Assembly: GCF_014697025.1 (NCBI RefSeq)
Contig: NZ_JACJRC010000018.1
Span: forward strand, 1 to 64,000
Length of the DNA: 64,000 bases
Source: Alkalinema sp. FACHB-956
Lineage (GTDB): Bacteria; Cyanobacteriota; Cyanobacteriia; Leptolyngbyales; Leptolyngbyaceae
Direction of reading: 5' to 3'
Shown here: piece after piece, positions 9,074 to 20,353 of the stretch
Position numbering within the stretch: the stretch's first letter is position 1
Layout: every line of letters begins with the position of its first letter
The notes under the pieces: generated by a model
The model's database searches: none
What the model saw: the letters and a program-made list of their open reading frames with translations, nothing else
Told to the model about the DNA's origin: nothing
Position numbers and translations under genes: made by a program

Positions 9074-10171
9074 ATGCAGGATAATCCAGAGTTTAACACG
9101 CCAGATTTCAACTGCCCTTTGCCCCTTCATTCCACCGACCATATTCTCATGGGTCATGGCGGCGGTGGCAAGTTAATGCAGCAATTAATCGAAGGATTAT
9201 TTTTACCCAATTTCAACAATCCCCTTCTTAATCAGCGACACGATAGCACTGTTATTAATTTAGGGGATACTAGAATCGCATTTACAACCGATTCTTATGT
9301 GATTCAACCCTTATTTTTTCCCGGTGGAGACATCGGTTCCCTAGCAGTCAACGGAACCGTCAACGATCTCGCCATGGGGGGTAGTCGTCCCAGCTATCTC
9401 AGCGTCGGGTTAATTATCGAAGAAGGGTTCCCGATCGCCACTCTAGAAAAAATTATCCAGTCAATGCAAGCCGCCGCAGATCATGCAAAAGTCCAGATTG
9501 TTACAGGAGACACAAAAGTTATTGATAAAGTTATCAATCGTAACCATGAGAAAAGTCACGGTAGTAGCCTATTTATCAATACTGCGGGAATTGGTATTGT
9601 GGAACACAAAATGACCCTTGCACCCCGATCGATTCAAATAGGCGATGTCATCCTATTAAATGGCGACTTAGGCCGACATGGCATGGCAATCATGGCCCTA
9701 CGAGAAGGACTCCAGTTTGACAGCCCGATCGTCAGTGACTGTGCCCCCCTCGCAGAACCGATTTTAGCCTTGCTCGAGCAAGGCATTCCCATCCATTGCC
9801 TCCGCGACCTGACCCGAGGCGGACTCGCTAGCGCCGCGATCGAACTCGCAGAAGCCGCTAACGTTGAAATCGAATTAACCGACGACGCTATTCCCGTCCA
9901 TGACACCGTGCGCGGAGCCTGCGAAATTCTCGGGCTTGATCCCATCTATGTTGCCAATGAAGGCCGATTTATCGCCATTGTGCCCCCCGATACCGTCGAA
10001 GCAGCCTTGAGCATACTTCATCAATTTTTTCCCCAGCAAGCCTGTGTCATCGGCCAAGTGCGATCGAAGGCTCCCAACATCGATCGGGGTTACGTTACAA
10101 TCCGCAATTCCCTAGGAGTCAAGCGCATTCTCACACTCCTCACAGGAGATCCCTTACCCAGAATTTGCTGA
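9074..10171 (+). CDS. hypE: Hydrogenase maturation protein HypE
   Basis: 365 residues, of the PurM/AIR-synthase fold. HypE dehydrates the thiocarbamoyl group that HypF puts on its C-terminal cysteine to make thiocyanate, the source of the hydrogenase CN ligands. Seen: the GHGGGGKLMQ N-terminal block, RHDSTVI, and the exact C-terminal PRIC with the modified cysteine as last residue. It begins 27 bases after hypD, completing a hypC-D-E operon. No hypA, hypB, hypF or hydrogenase structural gene is in the window, so those must be elsewhere. Confidence 0.96.
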   Translation: MQDNPEFNTPDFNCPLPLHSTDHILMGHGGGGKLMQQLIEGLFLPNFNNPLLNQRHDSTVINLGDTRIAFTTDSYVIQPLFFPGGDIGSLAVNGTVNDLAMGGSRPSYLSVGLIIEEGFPIATLEKIIQSMQAAADHAKVQIVTGDTKVIDKVINRNHEKSHGSSLFINTAGIGIVEHKMTLAPRSIQIGDVILLNGDLGRHGMAIMALREGLQFDSPIVSDCAPLAEPILALLEQGIPIHCLRDLTRGGLASAAIELAEAANVEIELTDDAIPVHDTVRGACEILGLDPIYVANEGRFIAIVPPDTVEAALSILHQFFPQQACVIGQVRSKAPNIDRGYVTIRNSLGVKRILTLLTGDPLPRIC

Positions 10172-10378
10172 TAGAGTTGCGAATATAGTTGTTAATACGG
10201 TTGTTAATACGGTTGCGGATAGAATAGTTTTTCCGTTCCTTACCAAGCATCACAAAACCCTAACTTCATCAGGAAACGCTCATAACGATTAATTTTCTCG
10301 CCATCTTCACAAGATCCTCAACTCCATGCCCTATCTTCAAAATCAAAAGTTTGAAGCAATCAGTTGAGGGTTTTCCTC

Positions 10379-13081
10379 ATGGTCACTCATTTCCACGTCA
10401 CCGATCTCCAATCCCTGGAAGCCTTGATTCAGTCCGTCAAAGCCGCCCAGGCCACCTTTGCCACCTACAGTCAAGAACAAGTCGATCACATCTTTAAGCA
10501 GGCCGCCCAAGCCGCCAACGTCGCCCGGATTCCCCTCGCTAAACTCGCCGTACAGGAAACCGGCATGGGCATCATAGAAGATAAAGTGATTAAGAATCAC
10601 TTCGCCTCGGAATTCATCTACAACAAATACAAACACGAAAAAACCTGCGGCATCCTAGAAGAAGATGAGGCCCTCGGCTACCAAACAATCGCGGAACCCG
10701 TTGGCATCCTCGCAGGCATTGTCCCCGTCACCAATCCCACCTCCACCACCATTTTTAAGGCATTGCTGGCACTGAAAACCCGCAATGCCATTATTTTTTC
10801 CCCCCATCCCAAGGCCAAACAATGCACGATCGAAGCAGCCAAAATCATTCTGCAAGCTGCTGTGGCTGCCGGAGCCCCCGAGGGGATCATTGGGTGGATT
10901 GAGGAACCCACCGTCGTCCTGTCCCAAGCCCTGATGCGCCATCCCGACATCAAACTCATCATCGCCACCGGTGGCCCCAACATGGTGAAGGCCGCCTACT
11001 CCTCCGGCCATCCCTCCCTGGGCGTGGGTGCAGGCAATACCCCGGCAGTGATTGACGAAACTGCGCACATCAAAATGGCCGTCTCCTCCATCCTGCTCAG
11101 TAAAACCTTTGACAACGGCATGATCTGCGCCAGTGAGCAAGCCGTCATTGTCATGGATGACGTTTACGAAGCTGTCAAACAGGAATTCCGCGATCGGGGA
11201 GCCCATTTCCTCAGCCCCGCAGACACGGAGCAATTGCGCCAGCACGTCCTCGAAGATGGCCATATGAATCCCGCGATCGTCGGGCAACCCGTCGCCAAAA
11301 TTGCCGACATTGCTGGACTAACGCTGGAAGGCTGGGACACTCCAGAAGGCACGCCCCCAACTATGCCCAAGGTTTTGATTGCTGAAGTTGAAACCATTGG
11401 GGAATCGGAACCCTTTTCCCATGAGAAACTGACTCCGATTCTTGCGATGTATCGAGTTCCCACATTTACGGAAGCAGTTCAAACCGCAGAAAAGTTTGTC
11501 GAATTTGGTGGTAAAGGTCACACTGCGGTGTTATACACAGCACCGAATAACCACAGTCACATTCAAGAATTTGAAACCCATCTGAAAACATCGCGGGTAT
11601 TGATTAACACACCGTCCTCCCAAGGCGCGATCGGCGATCTTTACAACTTCCACCTGGATCCCTCGTTAACGCTAGGATGCGGTAGCTGGGGCGGTAACAC
11701 CATTTCAGCCAACGTGGCCCCGCACCATTTGTTGAACGTCAAAACCGTCTCCGAACGGCGGGAAAACATGCTGTGGTTCCGTGTCCCGCCCAAGGTTTAC
11801 TTTAAGTACGGAGCCGTTTCTTTTGCACTCAAGGAAATCACCGATCGTAAACGCGCCTTCATCGTCACCGATAAACCGTTATTTGACCTCGGCGTCACGA
11901 AGCCAGTCACCGACACCTTAGACCATCTCGGCATCACCCATCAAACTTTCTACGATGTCGAACCCGATCCCTCCCTAGACACCGTCCAGCGGGGCCTGAG
12001 CCAAATTCAACTGTTTGAGCCGGATGTCATCATCGCGATCGGGGGTGGGTCGCCCATGGATGCCGCCAAGGTCATGTGGTTGATGTACGAACAACCGGAG
12101 ACGGAATTTGAGGGCTTGGCCACGCGCTTTATGGACATTCGTAAGCGGGTCTACGAGGTGCAGCCCCTCGGCCAAAAGGCGATGATGATTGCCATTCCCA
12201 CCACCTCCGGCACCGGGTCAGAGGTTACGCCCTTTGCCGTCGTCACCGACACCCGCACAGGCATTAAATATCCCCTCGCCGACTACGCCCTGACCCCCAC
12301 CATGGCGATCGTCGATCCGGAACTCGTCATGCACATGCCGAAGAAGCTGACTGCCTACGGTGGCTTGGATGCCCTCACCCACGCGATCGAAGCCTATGTC
12401 TCCGTCTTCGCTTCAGAATTTACCAACGGGTTAGCCCTGGAAGCCATTCGCCTATTGGTGAAATATCTACCCGCCGCCTACCAAGAGGGAGCCGAAAATC
12501 CCAAGGCCCGCGAGAAAGTTCATTACGCCGCCACTATGGCCGGAATGGCCTTTGCCAACGCCTTCCTGGGCATTTGTCACTCCCTAGCCCACAAATTGGG
12601 TTCAGCATTCCATGTGCCCCATGGTCTAGCGAATGCTTTACTGATCACCCAAGTGATTCGCTACAATGCGACGGATGTGCCCTTCAAACAAGCGATCTTC
12701 CCGCAGTATAAATACCCCAACGCCAAATGGCGCTATGCCCGCATCGCCGATTATCTCAACCTCGGCGGCAACGATGAAGCCGAAAAAGTAGAACGCCTCA
12801 TCGCCACGATCGAAGACCTGAAACGCAAATTAGACGTACCAGCCACCATTAAAGCCGCGATCGCAGTCGATGAGCCGCAATTCCTGGATCACTTAGAAAC
12901 CATGGCAGAACAAGCCTTTGATGACCAATGCACAGGGGCTAACCCTCGCTATCCCCTGATCCAAGATTTGCAGGATTTGTATCTCGCTGCCTATCACGGG
13001 CCATCGGCAGACACGAACTTAGTAGCCAATGAGGTGCCCACGGACTTACCCAGCGATGGGCTACAAAAGATTGGTTGCTAG
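10379..13081 (+). CDS. adhE: Bifunctional acetaldehyde-CoA/alcohol dehydrogenase
   Basis: About 900 residues. AdhE reduces acetyl-CoA to acetaldehyde and then ethanol with two NADH, a fermentative electron sink. The N-terminal aldehyde dehydrogenase half has the catalytic cysteine in DNGMICASEQ (C250). The C-terminal iron-dependent alcohol dehydrogenase half has GGGSPMDAAK, TSGTGSEVTPFAVVTD, and the metal-binding histidines in GLDALTHAIEAY, CHSLAHKLG and HVPHGLANA. The length equals the family norm. ATG 10379 (MVTHFHVTD) is preceded by TTGAGGG at 8 bases; the TTG at 10364 overlaps that site. Neighbouring acyl-CoA synthetase and hyp genes point to dark anoxic metabolism. AdhE usually forms long spiral filaments (family knowledge). 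Confidence 0.96.
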   Translation: MVTHFHVTDLQSLEALIQSVKAAQATFATYSQEQVDHIFKQAAQAANVARIPLAKLAVQETGMGIIEDKVIKNHFASEFIYNKYKHEKTCGILEEDEALGYQTIAEPVGILAGIVPVTNPTSTTIFKALLALKTRNAIIFSPHPKAKQCTIEAAKIILQAAVAAGAPEGIIGWIEEPTVVLSQALMRHPDIKLIIATGGPNMVKAAYSSGHPSLGVGAGNTPAVIDETAHIKMAVSSILLSKTFDNGMICASEQAVIVMDDVYEAVKQEFRDRGAHFLSPADTEQLRQHVLEDGHMNPAIVGQPVAKIADIAGLTLEGWDTPEGTPPTMPKVLIAEVETIGESEPFSHEKLTPILAMYRVPTFTEAVQTAEKFVEFGGKGHTAVLYTAPNNHSHIQEFETHLKTSRVLINTPSSQGAIGDLYNFHLDPSLTLGCGSWGGNTISANVAPHHLLNVKTVSERRENMLWFRVPPKVYFKYGAVSFALKEITDRKRAFIVTDKPLFDLGVTKPVTDTLDHLGITHQTFYDVEPDPSLDTVQRGLSQIQLFEPDVIIAIGGGSPMDAAKVMWLMYEQPETEFEGLATRFMDIRKRVYEVQPLGQKAMMIAIPTTSGTGSEVTPFAVVTDTRTGIKYPLADYALTPTMAIVDPELVMHMPKKLTAYGGLDALTHAIEAYVSVFASEFTNGLALEAIRLLVKYLPAAYQEGAENPKAREKVHYAATMAGMAFANAFLGICHSLAHKLGSAFHVPHGLANALLITQVIRYNATDVPFKQAIFPQYKYPNAKWRYARIADYLNLGGNDEAEKVERLIATIEDLKRKLDVPATIKAAIAVDEPQFLDHLETMAEQAFDDQCTGANPRYPLIQDLQDLYLAAYHGPSADTNLVANEVPTDLPSDGLQKIGC

Positions 13082-13312
13082 TAATTCACGAGTGACCCCA
13101 AGGTTGGACAGACCTTGGACAGCAAATTGTGGGTGTGTTGAATCAAGTAACCCACCCACAAGCTGAAATTTCTCACAGCAGCATCGGCCAGCCAACAGAA
13201 ACAAACCAACAGAAACGAACCGACACAGGCCAAATAACATACGTCAAACAACATACACATACACCAACCAACATACGCCAAACAACACAGGGCAACCTAC
13301 AAGGAGTGGGTT

Positions 13313-16057
13313 ATGCAAGTTTCAGTCAACCAATGTGCCGATCGCGCCCATGACATTCTCCGATCGGAGCACCATCCCCTTGATATCTTCTTTGAACCCA
13401 AAACCGTTGCCGTCATCGGTGCAACAGAACGATTGAATAGTGTTGGTCGAACCATTCTCTGGAATTTGATTCGCCATCCCTTTGGGGGAACTGTTTTTCC
13501 AGTCAATCCAAAGCATCATAATGTCTTGGGTATTAAAGCCTATCCAACGATCGGAAGCATTCCAGAAACCGTTGACCTAGCCATTATCGTAACCCCGGCT
13601 CAGACCGTTCCCAATATTGTCCGCGAATGTGTTGATGCAAACGTCAAGGCAGCCATTATTTTATCCGCAGGCTTCAAGGAAATTGGCGCAGATGGCATTG
13701 CCCTAGAACAACAAGTTTTAGCCGAGGCAAAGCGCGGTCAACTCAGGATCATCGGCCCCAATTGCCTCGGCGTCATGAATCCCCAGGGTGGATTTAACGC
13801 CACCTTTGCCAGCACGATCGCCCGACCTGGCAACATCGGTTTTATCAGCCAAAGTGGAGCCCTTTGTACCGCCATTCTGGACTGGAGCTTCCGGGAAAAC
13901 GTCGGGTTTAGTAAATTCATTTCGATCGGGTCCATGGCCGATGTTGGCTGGGGCGATCTGATTTACTACCTAGGCGATGATCCCTACACCAAAAGCATTG
14001 TCCTGTATATGGAATCCGTGGGCGACGTGCGATCGTTCCTGTCCGCCGCGCGGGAAGTCGCCTTGACCAAACCGATTATCGTCATTAAAGCAGGCCGTAC
14101 CCAAGCTGCCGCCCAAGCTGCTGCCTCCCATACGGGCGCATTAGTCGGCAGTGATGCCGTTTTTGATGCCGCCTTACGACGCTGCGGCGTTCTGCGAGTC
14201 AATAGCATTGCTGAATTATTCGACATCACCGAAGTCCTCGCCAAACAACCCCGTCCCAAGGGCAAACGCCTGACAATTATTACCAATGCAGGTGGCCCTG
14301 GGGTTCTCGCCACCGATGCCCTGATTAGCGACGGGGGGCAGCTTGCAGAACTTTCCGAGGAGACGATCGCAGCCCTTAACCAGGTTCTGCCCGCCCACTG
14401 GAGCCACAGCAACCCGATCGATATTTTGGGCGACGCCACCCCCGATCGCTATGCCCAAGCCATTGAAATTGCCGCGCAAGATCCCAACAGCGATGGATTA
14501 TTGGTGATTTTGACCCCCCAGGCCATGACCCATCCCACCCAAACCGCCCAGCGGTTACAGAAGTATGCCAACCTCGGGAAACCCATTCTCGCCAGTTGGA
14601 TGGGGGATACGGAAGTGGAAGCGGGGGCAGAACTGCTCAACCAAGCCAGCATTCCCACATTCCCGTTTCCCGATACAGCAGCGCGCATGTTTAACTACCT
14701 CTGGCGCTACAGCCAAAATCTGCGCAGCATCTATGAAACGCCTGTTTTATCCTCTGAAAATAACCACGCTCCCCATCGATCGACGGTTCAGAGCATTTTA
14801 CACGAAGCATTAGACCAAGGCCGGACTTTGCTAACGGAAATCGAGTCCAAATCCCTTTTAGCCGCCTATGACATCCCGATCGTACCCACCCAGGAAGCAC
14901 TGAGTGAAGATCAAGCCGTTAACATCGCTGACGAGATCGGGTATCCCGTCGTTCTTAAATTGCTATCGAAAACCATTACCCACAAAACCGATGTCGGTGG
15001 TGTACAACTGAATATTCGCAACGCAGATGCTGTCAGAACGGCCTATCGAACCATTCAGCAATCCGTCACGCAAAAAGTAGGAGACACAGCTTTTAATGGC
15101 GTCACAGTGCAACCGATGCTGAATCAGAAAGGCTATGAACTCATCATCGGCAGTAGCTACGATCCCCTCTTTGGGCCAGTTTTAGCCTTTGGAGCCGGAG
15201 GACAATGGGTCGAAGTCTTTCAAGATGTCGCGATCGCCCTACCGCCCGTAACCACAACCTTAGCCAAACGACTCATGGAACGCACCAAAATTTACCATGC
15301 GTTGCAAGGGGTACGCGGTGAACAGCCCGTGGATTGTGCCGCTCTTGAGCAGTTGATCGTCCGCTTTAGTCAACTCGTCGTCGAGCAACCGCAAATTAAG
15401 GAAATTGAAATCAATCCGCTCCTAGCCCACGGCAACACTTTAACCGCTCTCGATGGCCGAGTCGTCCTCCACGATCGCACGATCGCCCCGGCAACCATTG
15501 CCAAACCCGCCATTCGTCCCTATCCCACCCAATACTGTTCCACTTGGCAATTGCAAGACAAAACAACAGTCACCATTCGTCCTATCCGGCCAGAGGACGA
15601 ACCCTTGCTCATTCAATTCCACAAAACCTTGTCCGAACAGAGCGTATATTTGCGTTATTTCCATTTGATTAAATTAAACCAACGCATTGCCCACGAACGA
15701 CTCCTACGCCTATGTTGCATCGACTACGATCGGGAAATGGCCCTCGTCGCCGATTACCAAAATCCCGCAACAGGAGAACGGGAAATGCTAGGCATTGGTC
15801 GCCTCAGTAAACAGCATGGCGTCAACGAAGCCGAATTTTCATTACTCGTCAGCGATCGCTATCAACACCAGGGGCTAGGCAGCGAAATTTTGCGTCGGTT
15901 AATTGAGATCGGCAAAGCAGAAGGCTTAGACTGGATTCGGGCCACCATTCTCAGCGAAAATCGCGATATGCAACATGTGTGCGATAAACTCGGCTTCCAA
16001 TTGCGCAGAACCGCCGATCCTAGCGTCATTGACGCAGAAATTGCGCTCCGATCGTGA
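13313..16057 (+). CDS. ADP-forming acetate/acyl-CoA ligase fused to a GNAT acetyltransferase
   Basis: 914 residues. Order: CoA-binding Rossmann domain (about 20-150), succinyl-CoA-ligase-like domain with the likely phospho-histidine in [10 protein letters not shown] (about H273), ATP-grasp domain (about 490-720, [18 protein letters not shown]), and a C-terminal GNAT domain (about 750-914) with the acetyl-CoA loop QHQGLG. The NDP-forming half would convert acetyl-CoA, ADP and phosphate to acetate, CoA and ATP, or the reverse. The GNAT half is like the Pat lysine acetyltransferases that silence acyl-CoA synthetases. Whether both halves are active cannot be told; some fused enzymes are acetyltransferases only. 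AAGGAG lies 9 bases before ATG 13313. Position after adhE suggests ATP-yielding acetate formation in fermentation. Confidence 0.88.
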   Translation: MQVSVNQCADRAHDILRSEHHPLDIFFEPKTVAVIGATERLNSVGRTILWNLIRHPFGGTVFPVNPKHHNVLGIKAYPTIGSIPETVDLAIIVTPAQTVPNIVRECVDANVKAAIILSAGFKEIGADGIALEQQVLAEAKRGQLRIIGPNCLGVMNPQGGFNATFASTIARPGNIGFISQSGALCTAILDWSFRENVGFSKFISIGSMADVGWGDLIYYLGDDPYTKSIVLYMESVGDVRSFLSAAREVALTKPIIVIKAGRTQAAAQAAASHTGALVGSDAVFDAALRRCGVLRVNSIAELFDITEVLAKQPRPKGKRLTIITNAGGPGVLATDALISDGGQLAELSEETIAALNQVLPAHWSHSNPIDILGDATPDRYAQAIEIAAQDPNSDGLLVILTPQAMTHPTQTAQRLQKYANLGKPILASWMGDTEVEAGAELLNQASIPTFPFPDTAARMFNYLWRYSQNLRSIYETPVLSSENNHAPHRSTVQSILHEALDQGRTLLTEIESKSLLAAYDIPIVPTQEALSEDQAVNIADEIGYPVVLKLLSKTITHKTDVGGVQLNIRNADAVRTAYRTIQQSVTQKVGDTAFNGVTVQPMLNQKGYELIIGSSYDPLFGPVLAFGAGGQWVEVFQDVAIALPPVTTTLAKRLMERTKIYHALQGVRGEQPVDCAALEQLIVRFSQLVVEQPQIKEIEINPLLAHGNTLTALDGRVVLHDRTIAPATIAKPAIRPYPTQYCSTWQLQDKTTVTIRPIRPEDEPLLIQFHKTLSEQSVYLRYFHLIKLNQRIAHERLLRLCCIDYDREMALVADYQNPATGEREMLGIGRLSKQHGVNEAEFSLLVSDRYQHQGLGSEILRRLIEIGKAEGLDWIRATILSENRDMQHVCDKLGFQLRRTADPSVIDAEIALRS

Positions 16058-16241
16058 TCATCAATCGTGATCCGCGATCGCTGAGGAGACTTGGGAGAGC
16101 GGGCCTCTCTCTCCCGAACCGACCCAGCCCTCGTCATCAATTGTTACAGAGACTACAGTCCCCTTCACAAGTTCCTCAACTTTTTGTCTTACTCTAAAAG
16201 CATAAAAAGAAGTTACTCGACTCGACCGGAGAGAGTAGATT

Positions 16242-16568
16242 ATGCAAGTTCCGCTTCAAATCATCAGCCGTAGTTTTTCCGTTACTCCCGCGATCGAAAC
16301 TGCCATTCAAGAAAAAGTAGAGAAACTTACCCAGTTCTGCGATCGCATGACCAATTGTCGAGTCACCCTAGAAAGCACAGCAGGCCGTCATCAGCAAGGC
16401 AACCTATACCAAGTTCGCATCGACCTCTCTGTTCCCGGCAAGGAAATCATTGTTAATCGTAATTCCGATGCCGACCACTCCCACGAAGACCTTTACGTTG
16501 CACTTAGAGATTCCTTTGACGCCGCTAAACGACAACTCCAAGACTATGTAGCGTTACGTCAGGCTTAA
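16242..16568 (+). CDS. hpf: Ribosome hibernation-promoting factor / RaiA-like protein
   Basis: 108 residues. This family (once called sigma-54 modulation protein) binds the 30S decoding centre and stabilises idle ribosomes in stationary phase, dark or starvation. Seen: the PLQIISRSFSVTPAIE start, DRMTNCRVTLES, and the conserved DLYVALRDSFDAAKRQLQDY helix. It lacks the C-terminal dimerisation domain of long HPF, so it is the short form; most cyanobacteria also have a long form (LrtA), which this is not. GGAGAG precedes the ATG. It is followed by a clear terminator and stands alone. Confidence 0.85.
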   Translation: MQVPLQIISRSFSVTPAIETAIQEKVEKLTQFCDRMTNCRVTLESTAGRHQQGNLYQVRIDLSVPGKEIIVNRNSDADHSHEDLYVALRDSFDAAKRQLQDYVALRQA

Positions 16569-16635
16569 TTTTACTAGTTTCTAACACTGCATCATGCATT
16601 AGCATTTCTCCTAACAACTTGATTTAAAGGCAATC

Positions 16636-16666
16636 TGCCGATCGTGGGATGAGCGATCGGCATTTT
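16636..16666 (+). terminator. Terminator after hpf
   Basis: Stem TGCCGATCG (16636-16644) with CGATCGGCA (16654-16662), a 9-base loop, then TTTT. It serves hpf on the plus strand and could also end the glucosidase transcript arriving on the minus strand. Confidence 0.8.
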
Positions 16667-16711
16667 ATGATCTATACCAAATTTGATCATGGAGCACGAT
16701 CGCTGATCTCT

Positions 16712-19450
16712 TCAGTAAATTACATCAGCCATTAACTGATCAGAAGGCTTTTCCTGTTCTCCCAATTCCTGGATAAGCGCGGCCACCAATCCCGTCCAAC
16801 CCGTTTGATGACTCGCGCCAATCCCTGCACCATTATCCCCATGGAAGTACTCATAGAACAGAATGAAATCTTGCCAATGGCGATCGGATTGCAAGATAGC
16901 GCTGCCTCCATAGACCGGACGATGCCCCGCCTCATTGCGCAGAAAGATTTGCGTCAACCGTCGGGACAGAAGCATCGCTACTTCCTGAAGATTCATCCAC
17001 TGGCCTGACCCCGTTGGGCATTCCACCTGAAACTCATCCCCCAAATAGCGATGGAACGTTTGCAAAGATTCAATCAACAGGAAATTGACCGGAAACCAAA
17101 TCGGCCCACGCCAATTAGAATTACCACCAAATAAACCGCTACTGGATTCGGCAGGTTCATAGTCCACACGGCATTCCTGACCATTGGCATAGAAAATATA
17201 GGGATTTTCCGCATGGTAACGCGAAACGGCTCGAATCCCAAAGTCGCTTAAAAATTCGGAAGAATCCAGCATTTTTTGTAAAATACGCCGGAGCTTATCC
17301 TGAGACGCGATCGCTAGCAACCGCCGTGCTCCCACACCGCGCGTCTCCATACAAGCCACATTCCGGCGTAGATCGGGCCGATGCTGAATAAACCACTCCA
17401 AGCGTTTCTTAAAATTCGGCAACTGCTGTAGAGTCTCTGGCTCTAAGGTAGCCACTGCAAACAACGGAATTAAACCCACCATCGATCGTACTTTTAATTC
17501 AATTTGTCGATCGTCCGGTAAATGCAAAACATCATAGTAAAAACCATCTTCTTCATTCCACAGGGATACTTCCATATCACCAATTCGATTCATCGCATCC
17601 GCAATGTAGAGATAATGCTCAAAAAACTTTGTGGCAATATCCTCGTACACAGGATTAGTTTTGGCGAGTTCTAGGGCGATCGTTAGCATATTCAGGCAAT
17701 ACATCCCCATCCAGCTCGTCCCATCGGACTGGTCAATATGTCCCCCCGTCGGCAACGCCGCACTCCGATCGAACACGCCAATATTATCCAATCCCAAAAA
17801 GCCTCCTTGGAAGACGTTTCTCCCTTCCACATCCTTGCGATTGACCCACCAGGTAAAATTCAGCATCAACTTTTGAAAAACCCGCTCCAAAAATAAGCGA
17901 TCGGCTTTACCGTACAGTGTTTGCTCAATCTGGTAAACGCGCCAAGTTGCCCAGGCATGAACCGGAGGGTTGACATCCCCAAAGGCCCACTCATAGGCGG
18001 GAATTTGGCCATTCGGATGCATGTACCATTCCCGCGTCAACACATCTAACTGATACTTGGCAAAATCCGGATCGATCATTGCTAACGGAATACAGTGAAA
18101 CGCCAAATCCCAAGCCGCAAACCAAGGATATTCCCATTTATCACACATGGATAAAATATCATCCGTATGGAGATGAATCCATTCATGATTACGTCCCCGT
18201 TTACGTTCCACGGGTGGCTGATTTGCTGAGTCCCCCTTGAGCCAATCCTCCAGCACGTAGTGATAATACTGCTTACACCACAGCATTCCCGCAAAGGCTT
18301 GCCGCTGCACATTCCGCGCATCGTCACTCAGCGCAAAGGGCGTAATCCGATGGTAGAATTCATCCGCTTCCCGTTGGCGCGCTAGGAATGTGGCATCAAA
18401 CTCAGCAGTGAACATCGATCGATCCCCAGCCAGCACTTCCACCTGATCTGGAGATAGGTCACTCAGCCGTAACTGAACTGTTCGCACTTCTCCCGGAGCA
18501 AGTTCTAATACATAATGCAACGCAGCTTTCGTACCGATATGATTGGGATTAACCGCACTCTTTGCTTCTTCAATAATATACCGATGAATACTATCCTTCA
18601 CATAGGGAGAATCATTGGGCAGCGAAAATACTTGTTCGCTATTGGTTTCATTTTCCGTAAACAGGAGTTCCTCAGCCCTCTGTGAGTATAACCAGCGTTG
18701 ACCTAGAGTTGGATGACTGGCTTGAATCACTGAGTGATGATGATCTTCGAGTGCCTGTAAGATGGGTTTATCAGACTCTCCATTCCATGACCAAGTATTG
18801 CGAAACCAAAGACTAGGCAAGAGGTGTAGCGTTTTTGATTCTGGCCCTCGATTCGTTAACGTAACTCGAATTAGAATATCATCCGTCGATCGCTTGGCAT
18901 ATTCCACCATCACATCGAAGTAACGATTTTCATCGAAAATTCCTGTATCCAGCAATTCAAACTCCGGCTGATGGCGATCGCGACGCCGATTTTCCTCAAC
19001 CAATTGGCTATAGGGAAACGCTTGATGGGGATACTTGTATAACGCCTTCATGTAAGAATGCGTTGGCGTATTCTCTAAATAGAAATAGTACTCCTTGACA
19101 TCCTCACCATGATTCCCCTCATTTCCCGTCAACCCAAACAGACGTTCTTTCAAAATGGCATCTTCCCCATTCCACAGCGCGATCGCAAAGCATAGGCGTT
19201 GGTGATTATCCGAAATGCCCAGCAGGCCATCCTCACCCCAGCGGTAGGCCCGAGAACGCGCTTGGTCATGGCTAAAGTAATCCCAAGCGGAACCATAGGG
19301 GCTGTAGTCCTCCCGTACCGTTCCCCACTGCCGATCGCTTAAATACGGCCCCCAGCGTCGCCAATGGGCAGTGTGCGATCGAGCCTCTTCTAAGCGCAAT
19401 TCTTCTTGGGTTTTCACTGAAGTATCACGATTTGCATCAGGATTAGCCAT
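16712..19450 (-). CDS. GH63-like (mannosyl-oligosaccharide glucosidase-type) glycoside hydrolase
   Basis: About 912 residues. It resembles the bacterial GH63/MGH1-like glucosidases with an (alpha/alpha)6 barrel: N-terminal [22 protein letters not shown], central [18 protein letters not shown], and C-terminal [14 protein letters not shown] and [17 protein letters not shown]. Such enzymes cleave alpha-glucosidic bonds; possible substrates here are glucosylglycerol, trehalose-like or storage-derived sugars, but this is not decidable. No signal peptide is seen, so it is probably cytoplasmic. I use ATG 19450 (MANPDANRD); an upstream GTG at 19465 would add five residues. The SDR gene lies just upstream on the same strand (105 bp gap), suggesting a joint sugar-metabolism transcript. 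Confidence 0.82.
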   Translation of the reverse strand: MANPDANRDTSVKTQEELRLEEARSHTAHWRRWGPYLSDRQWGTVREDYSPYGSAWDYFSHDQARSRAYRWGEDGLLGISDNHQRLCFAIALWNGEDAILKERLFGLTGNEGNHGEDVKEYYFYLENTPTHSYMKALYKYPHQAFPYSQLVEENRRRDRHQPEFELLDTGIFDENRYFDVMVEYAKRSTDDILIRVTLTNRGPESKTLHLLPSLWFRNTWSWNGESDKPILQALEDHHHSVIQASHPTLGQRWLYSQRAEELLFTENETNSEQVFSLPNDSPYVKDSIHRYIIEEAKSAVNPNHIGTKAALHYVLELAPGEVRTVQLRLSDLSPDQVEVLAGDRSMFTAEFDATFLARQREADEFYHRITPFALSDDARNVQRQAFAGMLWCKQYYHYVLEDWLKGDSANQPPVERKRGRNHEWIHLHTDDILSMCDKWEYPWFAAWDLAFHCIPLAMIDPDFAKYQLDVLTREWYMHPNGQIPAYEWAFGDVNPPVHAWATWRVYQIEQTLYGKADRLFLERVFQKLMLNFTWWVNRKDVEGRNVFQGGFLGLDNIGVFDRSAALPTGGHIDQSDGTSWMGMYCLNMLTIALELAKTNPVYEDIATKFFEHYLYIADAMNRIGDMEVSLWNEEDGFYYDVLHLPDDRQIELKVRSMVGLIPLFAVATLEPETLQQLPNFKKRLEWFIQHRPDLRRNVACMETRGVGARRLLAIASQDKLRRILQKMLDSSEFLSDFGIRAVSRYHAENPYIFYANGQECRVDYEPAESSSGLFGGNSNWRGPIWFPVNFLLIESLQTFHRYLGDEFQVECPTGSGQWMNLQEVAMLLSRRLTQIFLRNEAGHRPVYGGSAILQSDRHWQDFILFYEYFHGDNGAGIGASHQTGWTGLVAALIQELGEQEKPSDQLMADVIY

Positions 19451-19555
19451 TATCTTCACCAACACTTTAACAAATACATCTCAGAACTGAAAAAACACGA
19501 TTACAACAAAAGCTTCTAGAAAAATACAGAAACAGCAAAACAGTGATTAGAAAAA

Positions 19556-20353
19556 TTATTGCTCTCGGTAATTCCAAAGCAGTCCACCATCCACCACAAA
19601 CGTGCTGCCTGTGATGTAATTCGCCTCAGACGACGCTAAAAACGCCACCAGAGAGGCCACATCCTGGGGTTGCCCTAACCGTGCCAAAGGAATGTTATTC
19701 AGCAGGGCATTGAGCTTGTCGGGATCATTGAGTAACTTGGTATTGATGGGAGTTTCGATCGCGCCCGGTGCCACATTGTTAATCGTGATTCCCAGCGACC
19801 CCAGTTCCACCGCCAAATTACGAGTTAACATTTTCATGCCCCCTTTGCTAACACAGTAGGCTGCGAAGTTGGGAAACGGTAAATCTTCATGCACCGAACT
19901 GATGTTAATAATTTTACCGGGACGTTGGGTTGCTATCAGATGTTGAACAAACGCCTGGGTTGCAAAAAAGACCCCCTTCAAATTCACGTTGAGAACCGTG
20001 TCGTAATCTGCTTCTGTCACTTCCCAAAAAGGCGCATGTTTTTCAATACCCGCATTGTTCACTAGAATATCCAATTTGCCAAAGTGAGCAATGCTTTCAG
20101 AAATCAACTCACGCACCATTTCAAGATTACCTAAATCCGCTTGAATTGTGCGTCCTCGGGAATGGGGACATTCTGCCAAATAGCATTTTCCCCCGATCGC
20201 CTGAACCTTTTCCAGGGTTTCTTCAGCGCCTTCAGGATGCGATCGATAGTTAATGACCACATCGGCCCCAGCCTGCGCCAGTTTGAGCACAATTCCCTGC
20301 CCAATCCCTTGACTACTCCCCGTCACCAACGCAACTTTTCCTTCCAGTGTCAT
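19556..20353 (-). CDS. SDR-family dehydrogenase, glucose 1-dehydrogenase type
   Basis: About 265 residues of the classical short-chain dehydrogenase fold: TGSSQGIGQG cofactor loop, NNAG, catalytic serine in INISSVHE and YxxxK in YCVSKGG, and a VVDGG C-terminus. Homologues oxidise glucose or related sugars with NAD(P). A stretch CYLAECPHSRGR before QADLG makes the region between beta-3 and beta-4 about ten residues longer than in most members. ATG 20353 is chosen because AGGAGT sits 7 bases upstream; a GTG at 20362 would overlap that site. It lies before the GH63 gene on the same strand, so released sugar could be its substrate (inference). Confidence 0.85.
   Translation of the reverse strand: MTLEGKVALVTGSSQGIGQGIVLKLAQAGADVVINYRSHPEGAEETLEKVQAIGGKCYLAECPHSRGRTIQADLGNLEMVRELISESIAHFGKLDILVNNAGIEKHAPFWEVTEADYDTVLNVNLKGVFFATQAFVQHLIATQRPGKIINISSVHEDLPFPNFAAYCVSKGGMKMLTRNLAVELGSLGITINNVAPGAIETPINTKLLNDPDKLNALLNNIPLARLGQPQDVASLVAFLASSEANYITGSTFVVDGGLLWNYREQ

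Noticed and set aside
7642-10171. Adjacent [NiFe]-hydrogenase structural genes
   Set aside because: None of the neighbouring frames encodes hydrogenase subunits, so hypC-D-E here are separate from their target.
10655-11287. 210-codon open frame antisense to adhE
   Set aside because: Opposite the highly conserved aldehyde dehydrogenase half; no independent support.
13098-13118. CCAAGGT / ACCTTGG hairpin after adhE
   Set aside because: A good stem, but no following T run, so terminator function is unsupported; it could be an attenuating structure.
16093-16115. GGGAGAG / CTCTCCC hairpin before hpf
   Set aside because: No T run and the purine/pyrimidine composition makes such pairing likely by chance.
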